Shown one piece after another: positions 1-9,789 of a stretch of 64,000 bases of DNA (the first letter of the stretch is position 1; each line of letters opens with the position of its first letter). Origin of the DNA: Coriobacteriia bacterium (GTDB lineage: Bacteria > Actinomycetota > Coriobacteriia > Coriobacteriales > UBA8131); contig WQXH01000001.1 in the NCBI GenBank assembly GCA_009784945.1, positions 87,257-151,256 of the forward strand, in the 5' to 3' direction. The notes beneath the pieces were generated by a model. That model was given only the letters and a program-made list of their open reading frames with translations, did not search any database and had not been told where the DNA came from. Made by a program: the position numbers and the translations under genes.

Positions 1-1
1 A

Positions 2-1402
2 CTCCGTGGCATCTGTGAAGGTCTTAAGGATGCTGAGGGCTTTAGTGCTGAGGTTGTCTCAGCAGCAGCTGATAGAAGCGTAGAGGTGGCTTTTAATGCA
101 GTGCGAAAGCCTGTTGAGGGCACCATACTCACCGTGCTCAAGGATAGCGCAGCTGCAGCAGCAAAAGCTGTAGAGGAAGGTGTTGATGGGCTGCAATGCC
201 TACAGGCCGTTGCAACAGAGGCTTTGGCATCAGTGCGACGCACTCCCGACTTGCTGCCGGTGCTCAAAGAAAACAACGTTGTAGACGCTGGCGGCTACGG
301 CTTGGCCATACTGCTGGAAGTTTTTAGCGCTTCATTGAGTGGCGAGGAGATGGTGCAGCCAACCATTGTGCACTATTCTGCATCGGATACTACGGTTGCC
401 ATCGAACAAATTAACGACTGGGAGGACAGCGCCTACCTTTACTGCACCGAGTTTCTCTTTTATTGCGAGAGCCTTGATGAAGAGAGTGCCCTGAATTTTC
501 TGGAAAGCGTTGGAGACTGCGAGCTCTTGGTAGGTTCTGCCCCGCACTTCAAAGTGCACGTACACACCAATGAGCCGGGCACCGTGCTCTCTTATATGAC
601 CGAGCGCGGACAGGTTTCTGAGGTACATATCCACAATATGCAGCTGCAAAGTAGCGCGAGGGAGCAAGGTGTGACTGGCGGGCTCACAGGCCAGTCATCA
701 ATCATGAAGCCTCAAAGTAACGACAATAGTGCTCACGTTTCGCCCAAGGAAATTGGATATATTGCGGTAGCCTCAGGCCCAGGAATAGTTCGCATACTCG
801 AGTCGCAAGATGTAGACTATGTGGTTCACGGCGGTCAGACCATGAACCCCTCAACAAAAGACTTCATTGATGCCATAGATGCCGTAAACGCCAAGTCGGT
901 GATACTGTTTCCCAATAACAAAAACATCATTTTGGCGGCCAATGCTGCCGTAGACAATGCCAGCAAACCAGCTGCTGTTGTTCCCACTACCAGCATTCCT
1001 CAGTCCTTTTCTGCCCTGTTTGTGGCAAATCAGGAGGCAAGCCTGGACGAGAATGTAGAATGCATGATTGAAGCGATTGACCAAGTAAAAACTGCCGAAG
1101 TTACCACTGCCATCAAAAAGGCAAAGGCTGCAAACGGCGATCCGATTGCTGCTGGCGACATTATCGGCATCACAGAGAAGGGTATCACTTCGGTTGGCAA
1201 AGAGGTTGCTGAGGTTGCCCTGGAGCTGGTAGGGCTTATTGCAGAAGATGCTGATGTTTTGACCATCTTAGCCGGAGTGGACTTTAGCAATGAGCAGCTT
1301 GATGCATTAAACGAGCGTATCAACGTTGAGTGGCCCGACTTAGAGACCGACTGCCAGCGAGGCGATCAGCCACTCTACCCGCTCATACTAGCAGCGGAGT
1401 AA
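2..1402 (+). CDS. fakA: DAK2-domain/DegV-like protein (FakA/YloV family), 5' truncated by window edge
   Basis: Frame is open upstream of the listed GTG at 86 to the window edge (LRGICEGLKDAEGFSAEVVSAAADRSVEVAFNAVRKPVEGTILTV...). 'RKPVEGTILTVLKDSA' and 'NNVVDAGGYGL' are typical of DAK2-fusion YloV/FakA. Located directly before recG. Confidence 0.85.
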   Translation, partial: LRGICEGLKDAEGFSAEVVSAAADRSVEVAFNAVRKPVEGTILTVLKDSAAAAAKAVEEGVDGLQCLQAVATEALASVRRTPDLLPVLKENNVVDAGGYGLAILLEVFSASLSGEEMVQPTIVHYSASDTTVAIEQINDWEDSAYLYCTEFLFYCESLDEESALNFLESVGDCELLVGSAPHFKVHVHTNEPGTVLSYMTERGQVSEVHIHNMQLQSSAREQGVTGGLTGQSSIMKPQSNDNSAHVSPKEIGYIAVASGPGIVRILESQDVDYVVHGGQTMNPSTKDFIDAIDAVNAKSVILFPNNKNIILAANAAVDNASKPAAVVPTTSIPQSFSALFVANQEASLDENVECMIEAIDQVKTAEVTTAIKKAKAANGDPIAAGDIIGITEKGITSVGKEVAEVALELVGLIAEDADVLTILAGVDFSNEQLDALNERINVEWPDLETDCQRGDQPLYPLILAAE

Positions 1403-1415
1403 TAGCGGGGCGGCC

Positions 1416-3587
1416 ATGCCAACGCGCGCTGTACAGACTGGTTTACTTGATACCGATGTCTCAGCCGTGCGCTTTGCTCACGGAAAACGCCTACTGGGCC
1501 TACATGAGCTTGGCATTCTGAGCATACGTGACCTCTTGACGCATTACCCCTTCAGGTACGATGACTTTTCAAAGGTGGTCAAAGTTGTCAATCTACCTCT
1601 CGGCCAAAAGAACGCTGTTCTTGGCACCATTCATGAGGCAAAGGGCAGACGCACTGCAAAGGGTGGATTTTTATACGAAATTGCAATAACAGATGGTACA
1701 GGCGTGCTTAAAGCTGTCTGGTTCAATCAAAAGTGGCTGGCGGATACGCTCACAGTGGGCAAGACAATCATGCTGCTGGGCAAGGTAGAGCACCATAGTG
1801 GCTATGCCCGCATGACCTCCCCCTTGCACACTCTGGTTACTTCTGAGCCGACGAGCATGCCTTCGCAAGATCATGATAAGGATATTTTGAGCGTTGACTC
1901 AGGCCCTAATCCTGTAGGCATTGCACCGGTATACCGTGCCAATGGTAAGGTGAGTTCTAACTGGATCAAACGTATCGTGCTTGAATCTCGCAAGCTAATC
2001 CTTGAGCCTTTGGATCCGTTGCCTCCTGCCGTTCGCATCAAGCACAATCTGGTAAGCAGGCAGATAGCCTGGCAAAACATTCACACCCCCTCTGTTCAGG
2101 AGGATTACGAGCTGGCTCATCGGCGGCTTGCGTACGAGCAGGTTTTCTTTGCTCAACTAAGCTTTGCTTTTGAGGATGTCCAGTCACAACAAGGGCTTTG
2201 TGCTTATACCCATACAAACTGCGAAGGCTTCAATACAGAGCTAGCTGCCCTCCTGCCCTTTGAACTCACTGATTCTCAGCAAAGAGCCATCAATGACCTT
2301 TACACTGACATGGCAAGCCCCAAGCGCATGAACAGGCTGCTTTTAGGCGATGTGGGATCAGGCAAAACAGTGGTTGCCTTACATGCCCTTCTTGCTGTGT
2401 CTAAAAGCGGTTGGCAAGCAGCCATGATGGCACCAACTGAGGTGCTCGCTCAGCAGTATGCATCCAGCCTGGGGCCTATATTGGATGCCTTAGGCGTGAG
2501 CTGGACAATGCTTACTTCAGCTCTGAGCGCCAAGGATCGCAAGGAGGCTTACGCTGGACTTGCGACTGGGGATATTAGCATTGCGCTGGGAACTCATGCA
2601 CTCATCGAACCCGAGGTAACATTTAAGACCCTCTCACTCATAGTGATAGATGAGCAGCATCGATTTGGTGTTGAGCATCGACATAGGCTTATTGCCAAAA
2701 GCCCCGCGGCAGATTTTTTCAGTATGACTGCTACACCCATCCCCCGATCTCTTGCGTTGGTGCTCTACGGCAGTGTGCAGGCAAGCTACCTGGCACATCG
2801 CCCAAGCAAGGCTGCTACTCACACCTATTTCTTAGACAGCGCGCTTGCCTACAAGGCCTATGAAGCCGTTCGCAAGGCCATTAGAAGGGGAGAGCAGGCA
2901 TTTATCGTTTGTCCCTTTATCTCGGCTCAGCCGCCTGGCGACGATGAGGATGTACTCTATCTTGACGATCTGGAGCATTTTTCTGATGAACCCTATATTA
3001 CTGCCGCTGAAACAGAACTCTTGCACCTGAGGTCAAAGGTGTTTCCGGAGTATCGTATCGAGCTTCTCACCTCTCGCGTCAAAAGCGAAGACAAGAAGCG
3101 TATTATGAGCGACTTTAAACTGGGAGTTGTAAACATTCTCGTTTCTACCACAGTCATCGAGGTAGGAGTTGACGTGCCAAATGCCACCACGATGATTATT
3201 CTTGACGCCAATAGGTTTGGCCTGGCACAGCTTCACCAGTTGAGGGGGCGGGTTGGACGCGGCACAAAGGACTCTCAGGTGTTCTTAGTGGCTCCTAAAC
3301 CGGGCGAGAGCGCACGCAGACGACTTCGCACCTTAGAAAAAGTCTCCGATGGCTTTAAGCTTGCTGAAGTAGATTTGGGAGAACGTCGAGAGGGCGACAT
3401 TGCTGGAACTCGCCAACACGGAGCAGGCTCTCTCAGCCTTGTCAATGTCATACGTGACAGTGCGCTAATCGAGGCTGCTCATGGCGACGTTGTGCAGTTG
3501 CTCGAAGAAGACCCAGCGCTCACTCTATCCAAGCATCTCCACCTACGCCAGGAGCTGTTTCGTATGCAGGGAGCCGGTACCAACTAA
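1416..3587 (+). CDS. recG: ATP-dependent DNA helicase RecG
   Basis: Walker A GDVGSGKTVVA, DEQHRFGV, TATPIPRSLAL, QLRGRVGRG; wedge/OB N-terminus. Confidence 0.97.
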   Translation: MPTRAVQTGLLDTDVSAVRFAHGKRLLGLHELGILSIRDLLTHYPFRYDDFSKVVKVVNLPLGQKNAVLGTIHEAKGRRTAKGGFLYEIAITDGTGVLKAVWFNQKWLADTLTVGKTIMLLGKVEHHSGYARMTSPLHTLVTSEPTSMPSQDHDKDILSVDSGPNPVGIAPVYRANGKVSSNWIKRIVLESRKLILEPLDPLPPAVRIKHNLVSRQIAWQNIHTPSVQEDYELAHRRLAYEQVFFAQLSFAFEDVQSQQGLCAYTHTNCEGFNTELAALLPFELTDSQQRAINDLYTDMASPKRMNRLLLGDVGSGKTVVALHALLAVSKSGWQAAMMAPTEVLAQQYASSLGPILDALGVSWTMLTSALSAKDRKEAYAGLATGDISIALGTHALIEPEVTFKTLSLIVIDEQHRFGVEHRHRLIAKSPAADFFSMTATPIPRSLALVLYGSVQASYLAHRPSKAATHTYFLDSALAYKAYEAVRKAIRRGEQAFIVCPFISAQPPGDDEDVLYLDDLEHFSDEPYITAAETELLHLRSKVFPEYRIELLTSRVKSEDKKRIMSDFKLGVVNILVSTTVIEVGVDVPNATTMIILDANRFGLAQLHQLRGRVGRGTKDSQVFLVAPKPGESARRRLRTLEKVSDGFKLAEVDLGERREGDIAGTRQHGAGSLSLVNVIRDSALIEAAHGDVVQLLEEDPALTLSKHLHLRQELFRMQGAGTN

Positions 3588-3588
3588 T

Positions 3589-4326
3589 ATGCGTATCATT
3601 GCTGGCATACACAAAGGAAGAAGGATACAGGCCGTTGACAGCATGGGCACTCGTCCTACCACAGACCGCGTACGAGAGGCTTGGGCGTCAACACTGAGCT
3701 GCCTTGCTCCTCATGGCAGGGTATCGGGCTTAAGCGTACTGGATGCGTTTGCTGGCAGCGGTGCCCTGGGGCTGGAGTTGCTTTCTCGCGGGGCAAGGAG
3801 CTGCCTTTTTCTCGAGAACAATAGCAAGGCGTTTGCAGCGCTTAAAGCTAATATTGCTGCTTTAGGCTATGGTAGCAGGGAGGCCTCGTGCAAAATGGTA
3901 GACTGCCTGGCTCCACAGTTGCTCAACACTCAAATGTGCGAAAGTCCCTTTGATCTCATAGTGCTCGACCCTCCCTATGCTTTGTCGCAAGAAAGAATAG
4001 GGGAGTTCTTGGGCAACCTGGCCAGGGCTGGACTTTTGAGCACACAGAGTGTTATCAGTTACGAGCATGCGCACACTGTTTCATCTGTATCAGACTTCGG
4101 GAAGACAGAAGCAAAGGACGACACTCTTGACAATCTCACCCTTGGAAAAGAGCGTAATCCACTGCGCCTGAAGTTGGTAAAGAGCAAAAAGTACGGTACG
4201 ATACAGATTGATTACTACATGGTTCTTAAAGTACACGAATTAGACAGTGAGCCACAACAAAGGAGGAGTAATGACAAAGGCATTAATACCAGGAACCTAC
4301 GACCCCGTAACCCTCGGACACATTGA
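3589..4326 (+). CDS. rsmD: 16S rRNA (guanine966-N2)-methyltransferase RsmD
   Basis: MRIIAGIHKGRRI, RPTTDRVREAWAS, DAFAGSGALGLELLSRGA, DLIVLDPPY. ATG at 3589 fits better than the listed 3481 start, which lies inside recG. The C-terminus overlaps coaD. Confidence 0.92.
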   Translation: MRIIAGIHKGRRIQAVDSMGTRPTTDRVREAWASTLSCLAPHGRVSGLSVLDAFAGSGALGLELLSRGARSCLFLENNSKAFAALKANIAALGYGSREASCKMVDCLAPQLLNTQMCESPFDLIVLDPPYALSQERIGEFLGNLARAGLLSTQSVISYEHAHTVSSVSDFGKTEAKDDTLDNLTLGKERNPLRLKLVKSKKYGTIQIDYYMVLKVHELDSEPQQRRSNDKGINTRNLRPRNPRTH

Positions 4327-4765
4327 CGTTATTGAACGCGCGGCCAGGGTGTTTTCTCATGTTATCGTTGCAGTAGCCGCCTCTCCACAAAAGGGCGCTG
4401 GCCCCTTCTTCAGCCTTGAAGAGCGCACAGGTTTCATCAAAGATGCTATTGCCCACCTCCCCAATGTAGAGGTTCACTCCTTTAGCTCACTTCTGGTAAA
4501 TTTTGCAGAAGAAATGCATGTTGACACCATCGTCAAAGGCCTGAGGGCTGTTACCGATTTTGAGTGGGAGTTTCAACAGGCCTCTATCAACTTTCAGCTT
4601 AACCCCAAGCTGGAGACCATGTTCATTATGGCAAATCCTCGATTTATGTACCTTTCTTCTTCAATGGTTAAGGAAATTGCTGCCATGGGCGGTGATATTT
4701 CGCACTGGGTGCCTCCTAAAGTACAGAGAGAGCTTGCCATTCGCTTGGGCTCAGAAGAGCACTGA
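4271..4765 (+). CDS. coaD: Phosphopantetheine adenylyltransferase
   Basis: ALIPGTYDPVTLGHIDVIERAA, SSSMVKEIA. SD aggaggag immediately before ATG 4271. Confidence 0.95.
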   Translation: MTKALIPGTYDPVTLGHIDVIERAARVFSHVIVAVAASPQKGAGPFFSLEERTGFIKDAIAHLPNVEVHSFSSLLVNFAEEMHVDTIVKGLRAVTDFEWEFQQASINFQLNPKLETMFIMANPRFMYLSSSMVKEIAAMGGDISHWVPPKVQRELAIRLGSEEH

Positions 4766-4959
4766 TGGAGTTATGGTGTAACCCCATATACTCTCAACAG
4801 TCGCCGTAAAAACATTCTTCTTCCTAACAAAAATACTTTTGAACACTGTGCTACACTATTACGCGGGTCAACGACCCAATAGGATTGGCGATACGCCTAG
4901 CTTGGCGGCTGGTTTATCGCGCATTTAAGCTCATTTGAGCTCAAAAAGAAAGGCAAGAC

Positions 4960-5163
4960 ATGGCAGAAGGCAAGGTAAAGTGGTTTAACCCAGACAAGGG
5001 ATACGGATTCATCGCCCGTGATGAAGGAGAGGATCTCTTCGTTCATTATTCCGAGATCCAAGGTGATGGATTTAAAACACTTGAGGAGAATTGTGATGTA
5101 GAGTTTGACATCACCACCGGACGTGAGGGTAAGCTCCAAGCAAGTAATGTGCGCTTGGTATAA
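4960..5163 (+). CDS. Cold-shock domain protein
   Basis: [30 protein letters not shown] (RNP1/RNP2 motifs). Confidence 0.97.
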   Translation: MAEGKVKWFNPDKGYGFIARDEGEDLFVHYSEIQGDGFKTLEENCDVEFDITTGREGKLQASNVRLV

Positions 5164-5183
5164 AATCTCTTTACACACGTGAG

Positions 5184-5210
5184 AAAAGGCGGTCAGTTGG
5201 CCGCCTTTTT
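5184..5210 (+). terminator. Rho-independent terminator after csp
   Basis: AAAAGGCGG-tcagttgg-CCGCCTTTTT hairpin followed by a T-run. Confidence 0.85.
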
Positions 5211-5259
5211 AAATGAGTAAGTCACCTGTAAGCTCTGCCTTAAAGGATATGATTGCATC

Positions 5260-5898
5260 ATGCCAAAGCATGTACACACCCTGCTGCTTCATTGTTGCTG
5301 TGCGCCGTGCACAACGATACCGCTTGCTGCACTACAAAATGATGACTGGCAAGTCTCGCTCTTCTTTTTTAACCCCAACATTCAACCGCAAGAAGAATAT
5401 CAGCGTCGTCTTATGTGCGCTCAATCCTTTGGTGCAGAGCGGAACTCAGATGTAGTAGTGGGGGAGTACTGCACTGACAACTGGGAAAAAGAGGTGGGCG
5501 CACTGGGCGGCCCTTATCCCCTTATAGAGGGAGAAGACAATTTTTGCCAGATGCTCAAAGCAAAGAAACAACGGTGTAGAGCTTGTTATGACCTCAGGTT
5601 TACTGCCTTGGTTGCACACGCAGTAGAGCTTGGTGTTATGCATGTAGACACTACGCTCTCAATCTCTCCCTATCAGTTTAGTGAAGAGATCCAGCTTTCG
5701 TTAGAGGGGTGTGCTCGTCAAGCAAAGATACAAAGTCTTGGCAGTAATTGGAGTGCAAGCTATGGCGAGTCCGTTCGTTTGTCACGAACCCTTGGTCTTT
5801 ATAGACAGAATTACTGCGGTTGCAGATTTTCCAAGGAAGAGGCATTTCTTGAGCGTGAAATGGCCCGGGTAAACAAGGAGAAGCGAGACAAACTGTGA
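5260..5898 (+). CDS. queH: Epoxyqueuosine reductase QueH (DUF208 family)
   Basis: HCCCAPC, NPNIQPQEEYQRR, RCRACYDLR, YRQNYCGCRFS; adjacent to queA and tgt. Confidence 0.92.
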   Translation: MPKHVHTLLLHCCCAPCTTIPLAALQNDDWQVSLFFFNPNIQPQEEYQRRLMCAQSFGAERNSDVVVGEYCTDNWEKEVGALGGPYPLIEGEDNFCQMLKAKKQRCRACYDLRFTALVAHAVELGVMHVDTTLSISPYQFSEEIQLSLEGCARQAKIQSLGSNWSASYGESVRLSRTLGLYRQNYCGCRFSKEEAFLEREMARVNKEKRDKL

Positions 5899-5940
5899 TA
5901 GGTCTAGAGTGGGTAAGTGCCCCAGCAAGCGTGTGTAACT

Positions 5941-7005
5941 ATGAGAACTGACTCTTTTGACTACGATTTACCAGACGAATTGATAGCTCAAAGTCCGGTA
6001 ACTCCGCGAGATTCCTGCAGACTCCTGGTGGCACAACGACAGAAGGGGGTCATCAAACATATACAGTTTAAGGAGATACTTGATTATCTGGACCCAGGAG
6101 ATTTACTCGTGGTCAACAATACCAAGGTCATGCCTGCACGGCTCTTTGGTCATAAAGAAGAAACCGGTTGCAAGGCTGAGGTGCTCCTGCTTCGCAGACT
6201 CGAGGAGCTCGACCAGGAGGACTCTGCCTTAGAGCAGCACTGGGAGGCATTAGTAAAACCCGGCCGACGACTTAAACCGGGGTCTACTATTCTTCTGGAA
6301 GGTTTTAGCGCCAAGGTGTTGGACTGGGGAGGAGAAAAGAGCAAGGGAAGGCGTGTCGTCAAGCTGCTGTCTGGCGGAAGCAAAACGCTTGAGAAAGCAC
6401 TGCGTGAAACTGGTTCGCTGCCCCTGCCACCCTACATCAAAGACTACACCGGAGACAGCTCACTGTATCAAACTGTGTATGCTGAGAAGCAAAACTCTGC
6501 GGCTGCTCCCACTGCAGGCCTGCATTTTAGTAGCGAGCTGCTTAGCAAAGTAGAGGCCAAGGGTATACATCTTGCCAATATTTGCCTAGAGATAGGACTG
6601 GACACCTTTAGAAGGGTTGAAGAAGACTATATTGATAATCATGTTATTCATAGCGAATACTATTCTTTAAGCAACAACGTAGTTGAGGCTGTGCAACTCG
6701 CCAAGCAGCGAGGTGCGAGGGTCATTGCCGTGGGCACTACCGTGGTAAGAGCACTTGAAAGCTCTGTGAGTTGTGACGGCACCCTTTTGGCAGCAGATCG
6801 CAAACAAACCAGCCTCTACATTACCCCTGGATACCACTTTAAGGTGATTGATGCGCTCGTTACCAATTTTCACACTCCACGCTCCACTCTCTTAATGCTT
6901 GTGGCTGCCTTTGGTGGCTATGAAACGATGATGAGTGTTTATCGTCAAGCTCTTGAAGAGCGCTATCGATTCTTATCATTTGGCGATGCCATGTTGATTA
7001 TTTGA
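5941..7005 (+). CDS. queA: S-adenosylmethionine:tRNA ribosyltransferase-isomerase QueA
   Basis: FDYDLPDELIAQSPVTPRDSCRLLV, VVNNTKVMPARL, AAPTAGLHF. ATG 5941 preferred; a GTG at 5917 is possible. Confidence 0.95.
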   Translation: MRTDSFDYDLPDELIAQSPVTPRDSCRLLVAQRQKGVIKHIQFKEILDYLDPGDLLVVNNTKVMPARLFGHKEETGCKAEVLLLRRLEELDQEDSALEQHWEALVKPGRRLKPGSTILLEGFSAKVLDWGGEKSKGRRVVKLLSGGSKTLEKALRETGSLPLPPYIKDYTGDSSLYQTVYAEKQNSAAAPTAGLHFSSELLSKVEAKGIHLANICLEIGLDTFRRVEEDYIDNHVIHSEYYSLSNNVVEAVQLAKQRGARVIAVGTTVVRALESSVSCDGTLLAADRKQTSLYITPGYHFKVIDALVTNFHTPRSTLLMLVAAFGGYETMMSVYRQALEERYRFLSFGDAMLII

Positions 7006-7013
7006 ACTGAAAG

Positions 7014-8159
7014 GTGCGTATGAACCCTCACTTTTGCTTTGAACTAATAGCTACCGATCGCGGCAGCGGGGCACGTGCAGGTGTTTTGCATACCCCACAT
7101 GGGTCTATTGAAACGCCTATCTTTATGCCCGTAGGTACTCGTGCCAGTGTCAAGGCACTTACGCGATCACAGCTACTGGAATTAGACTCACAGATAATTC
7201 TTGGCAATACCTACCACCTCTTTTGCCGCCCAGGTTCTACCATGGTAGAAGAGGCGGGTGGTCTTCATGGATTTATGTCCTGGCCACGTCCTATTTTGAC
7301 TGACTGCGGTGGGTTTCAGATCTTCAGTCTTAATAACACCATGAAGCTAGATGATGATGGGGTGAGCTTCAAGTCGATAATTGATGGCTCAGACCATCGC
7401 TGGACGCCCGAAGACAACATGCGCATTCAACAACAACTGGGTGCCGACATCATCATGCAGTTGGATGTATGTGCCCCTTATCCTGCAGAGCGACCAGAGG
7501 TAGAGCTCGCAATGCGCAGGTCGGCCATGTGGGCAAAGCGCTGCCGCATAAGCCACCAAGAGCCCAAGCAGGCCCTCTTTGCCATAGTGCAGGGTGGTAT
7601 GCATACCGACCTCAGACGCGAGAACATAGAACGGCTTAAAGAAATCGAAGCACAAACCACAAGTTTTGAAGGCTACGCCCTTGGAGGTTACTCGGTTGGT
7701 GAGCCACATGAGATTATGCTCGATGGCATAGGCGAGATTGGCGGACTTCTGCCGCACAATCGCCCACGTTACCTGATGGGACTTGGCAACCCAACGAGCA
7801 TGCTTGCTTCCATAGGCCTGGGTGTTGATATGTTTGATTCAGTGCTCCCTACGCGAACAGCACGCTTGGGTACAGCTTTTTCGAGCGAGGGACGCTTGAA
7901 CCTCCGCAATGCCCGCTTTGCCCGTGACTACTCGCCTTTGGATGCTCAGTGCACTTGTCAAACCTGCCAGCATCATACACGAGCCTATCTACGACACCTG
8001 ATTCAGAGCAAGGAGATTACCGGCGCGGTTCTTCTTTCGCTCCATAATATTCACTATCTCCTAGATCTTACACGCAAAGCACGTGCATCCATAATTGATG
8101 GTAATTACCGGGATTTTCTAACTTCTTGGTATGATTCGCCAGCTTCTGATGATTATTAG
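7014..8159 (+). CDS. tgt: Queuine/preQ1 tRNA-guanine transglycosylase
   Basis: HGSIETPIFMPVGTRASVKALT, DCGGFQIFSL, QGGMHTDLR, zinc ligands CTCQTCQHHTRAYLRHL. Confidence 0.97.
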   Translation: MRMNPHFCFELIATDRGSGARAGVLHTPHGSIETPIFMPVGTRASVKALTRSQLLELDSQIILGNTYHLFCRPGSTMVEEAGGLHGFMSWPRPILTDCGGFQIFSLNNTMKLDDDGVSFKSIIDGSDHRWTPEDNMRIQQQLGADIIMQLDVCAPYPAERPEVELAMRRSAMWAKRCRISHQEPKQALFAIVQGGMHTDLRRENIERLKEIEAQTTSFEGYALGGYSVGEPHEIMLDGIGEIGGLLPHNRPRYLMGLGNPTSMLASIGLGVDMFDSVLPTRTARLGTAFSSEGRLNLRNARFARDYSPLDAQCTCQTCQHHTRAYLRHLIQSKEITGAVLLSLHNIHYLLDLTRKARASIIDGNYRDFLTSWYDSPASDDY

Positions 8160-8211
8160 GAGCAAAACCGCTATAATCCACTACGACCTATAATCTATTC
8201 GGAGGGGCACT

Positions 8212-9789
8212 GTGGCTGACAAACGCTTCAAACCTAAGAAAAGACCTTCCAGGGCAAGGAAACATGTACTGTTGCTGGTACTGCTTGGCTTGCTCATGGC
8301 AGGCGCGGTCTTTATGTTCTATCCTCCCCAGGAGAAGATACAGCAAGGGCTGGACGTACAAGGCGGGCTGTCCATCATCATGGACGCCACAAAGACAGAT
8401 GGTAGCATTGTTACCTTAGAAGAAATGGAATCTGCTCGAGAAATCATCGACAGACGTGTTAATTTACTGGGAGCCAGTGAGGCATCGGTACAAACACAGG
8501 GAAATAGCCAACTTCTGGTGCAAATACCCGGCAGCATTGATCAAACTCAGGCACTTTCTACCATCGGGCAGACGGGTGTTCTTGAGTTTATTAACCTTGC
8601 TGATGTAGAGGAGCAAGATGCCGTGGTTGCCCTCCTCAACTCCTATACCTTGTCGCACGAAGACATCAACAGAATGCTTGCCTTTGACGAGATAGAAGTT
8701 GAGCAAATTGGCGAGGAGCTGGTAAATGGACGAGCACCTGCCGGTCTTTACGCACCTCAATCACAGTCCGTGACTATCGACGAAGACTCTACTGACTTTG
8801 ACTTGGCCGCGGCGCAAGGCCCCACCATCTATAAGCTCCTGGCACTTGAGCCCGGAAGCTATGAGCCCATTTTTACGGGAGCAGACATCAACACAGTGCG
8901 CGTTGGCATGGATGGCGAGCTCAGTCTCAATTATGCGGTCAACCTCGAACTCAATTCAACGGCCTCAAGAGCCTTTGGCGAGGTCACTACTGCCCTGGCG
9001 CCAACCAAAGGTAAGGTCGCTATCATTTTGGATGGAGTCATTCAGAGCGCTCCTGCTGTTCAAGTTCCCATCACCGATGGCAACGTGTCCATTACCGGTA
9101 ATTACTCGCTCAGAGATGCCAACTCCTTGAAAACCGTACTGGATTCGGGCTCTCTGCCGGTAGCGCTCTCTGTCATATCCTCTCAAATGGTAGGACCAAC
9201 ACTGGGTCAAGAGGCGCTTGCCCGAGGTATCATGGTAGCTTTGATTGGCTTGATACTGGTGGCGCTCTACCTTGTAGTGTTTTATAGGGGCATTGGTTTT
9301 ATGACTTCTGCCTCAATCCTGGTATTTGCCGTTCTCTATATGGGAGTGCTGGCATTACTGAGCTACTTTGGACTTTTTGCTCTCTCTCTTGCTGGCATTG
9401 CCGGTATCGTATTGGCAATCGGTATGGCGGCAGACTCTTCAATTCTTGTGCTGGAGCGCTTCAAGGAAGAAATCCGCATGGGACGAAGCGTGCGCGCTTC
9501 TTCTGTAACTGGTGTCAGGCACGCAATCATCACATCAATTGACGCAGATCTGGTAGCACTCATTTCTGCTCTTACCATCTTTATTGCACCCTTGGGTGCG
9601 GTAAGCGGCTTTGGACTGGCGCTTGCCATTGGTGTCGTGTGTGACATCATTGGCATGCTGTTTTTCAAGGCTCCCCTTATTCGCCTCTTGGCACCGCGCA
9701 TCATCACCAGGCATCCCGGTTTTTGGGGTGTCAAGGAAGATGAGGAGTACGCCGAACAAGCAGGCGAGCTTGTCAGAGAGGAGGGATAA
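8212..9789 (+). CDS. secD: Protein translocase subunit SecD
   Basis: IQQGLDVQGGLSIIMD, AIGMAADSSILVLERFKEEIRMG; followed by secF. Confidence 0.95.
   Translation: MADKRFKPKKRPSRARKHVLLLVLLGLLMAGAVFMFYPPQEKIQQGLDVQGGLSIIMDATKTDGSIVTLEEMESAREIIDRRVNLLGASEASVQTQGNSQLLVQIPGSIDQTQALSTIGQTGVLEFINLADVEEQDAVVALLNSYTLSHEDINRMLAFDEIEVEQIGEELVNGRAPAGLYAPQSQSVTIDEDSTDFDLAAAQGPTIYKLLALEPGSYEPIFTGADINTVRVGMDGELSLNYAVNLELNSTASRAFGEVTTALAPTKGKVAIILDGVIQSAPAVQVPITDGNVSITGNYSLRDANSLKTVLDSGSLPVALSVISSQMVGPTLGQEALARGIMVALIGLILVALYLVVFYRGIGFMTSASILVFAVLYMGVLALLSYFGLFALSLAGIAGIVLAIGMAADSSILVLERFKEEIRMGRSVRASSVTGVRHAIITSIDADLVALISALTIFIAPLGAVSGFGLALAIGVVCDIIGMLFFKAPLIRLLAPRIITRHPGFWGVKEDEEYAEQAGELVREEG

Noticed and set aside
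3481-3588. Upstream extension of RsmD
   Set aside because: Lies within recG; ATG 3589 begins the conserved MRIIAG N-terminus.
5213-5455. 80-aa ORF overlapping the queH start
   Set aside because: Overlaps the strongly supported QueH frame; no family resemblance.
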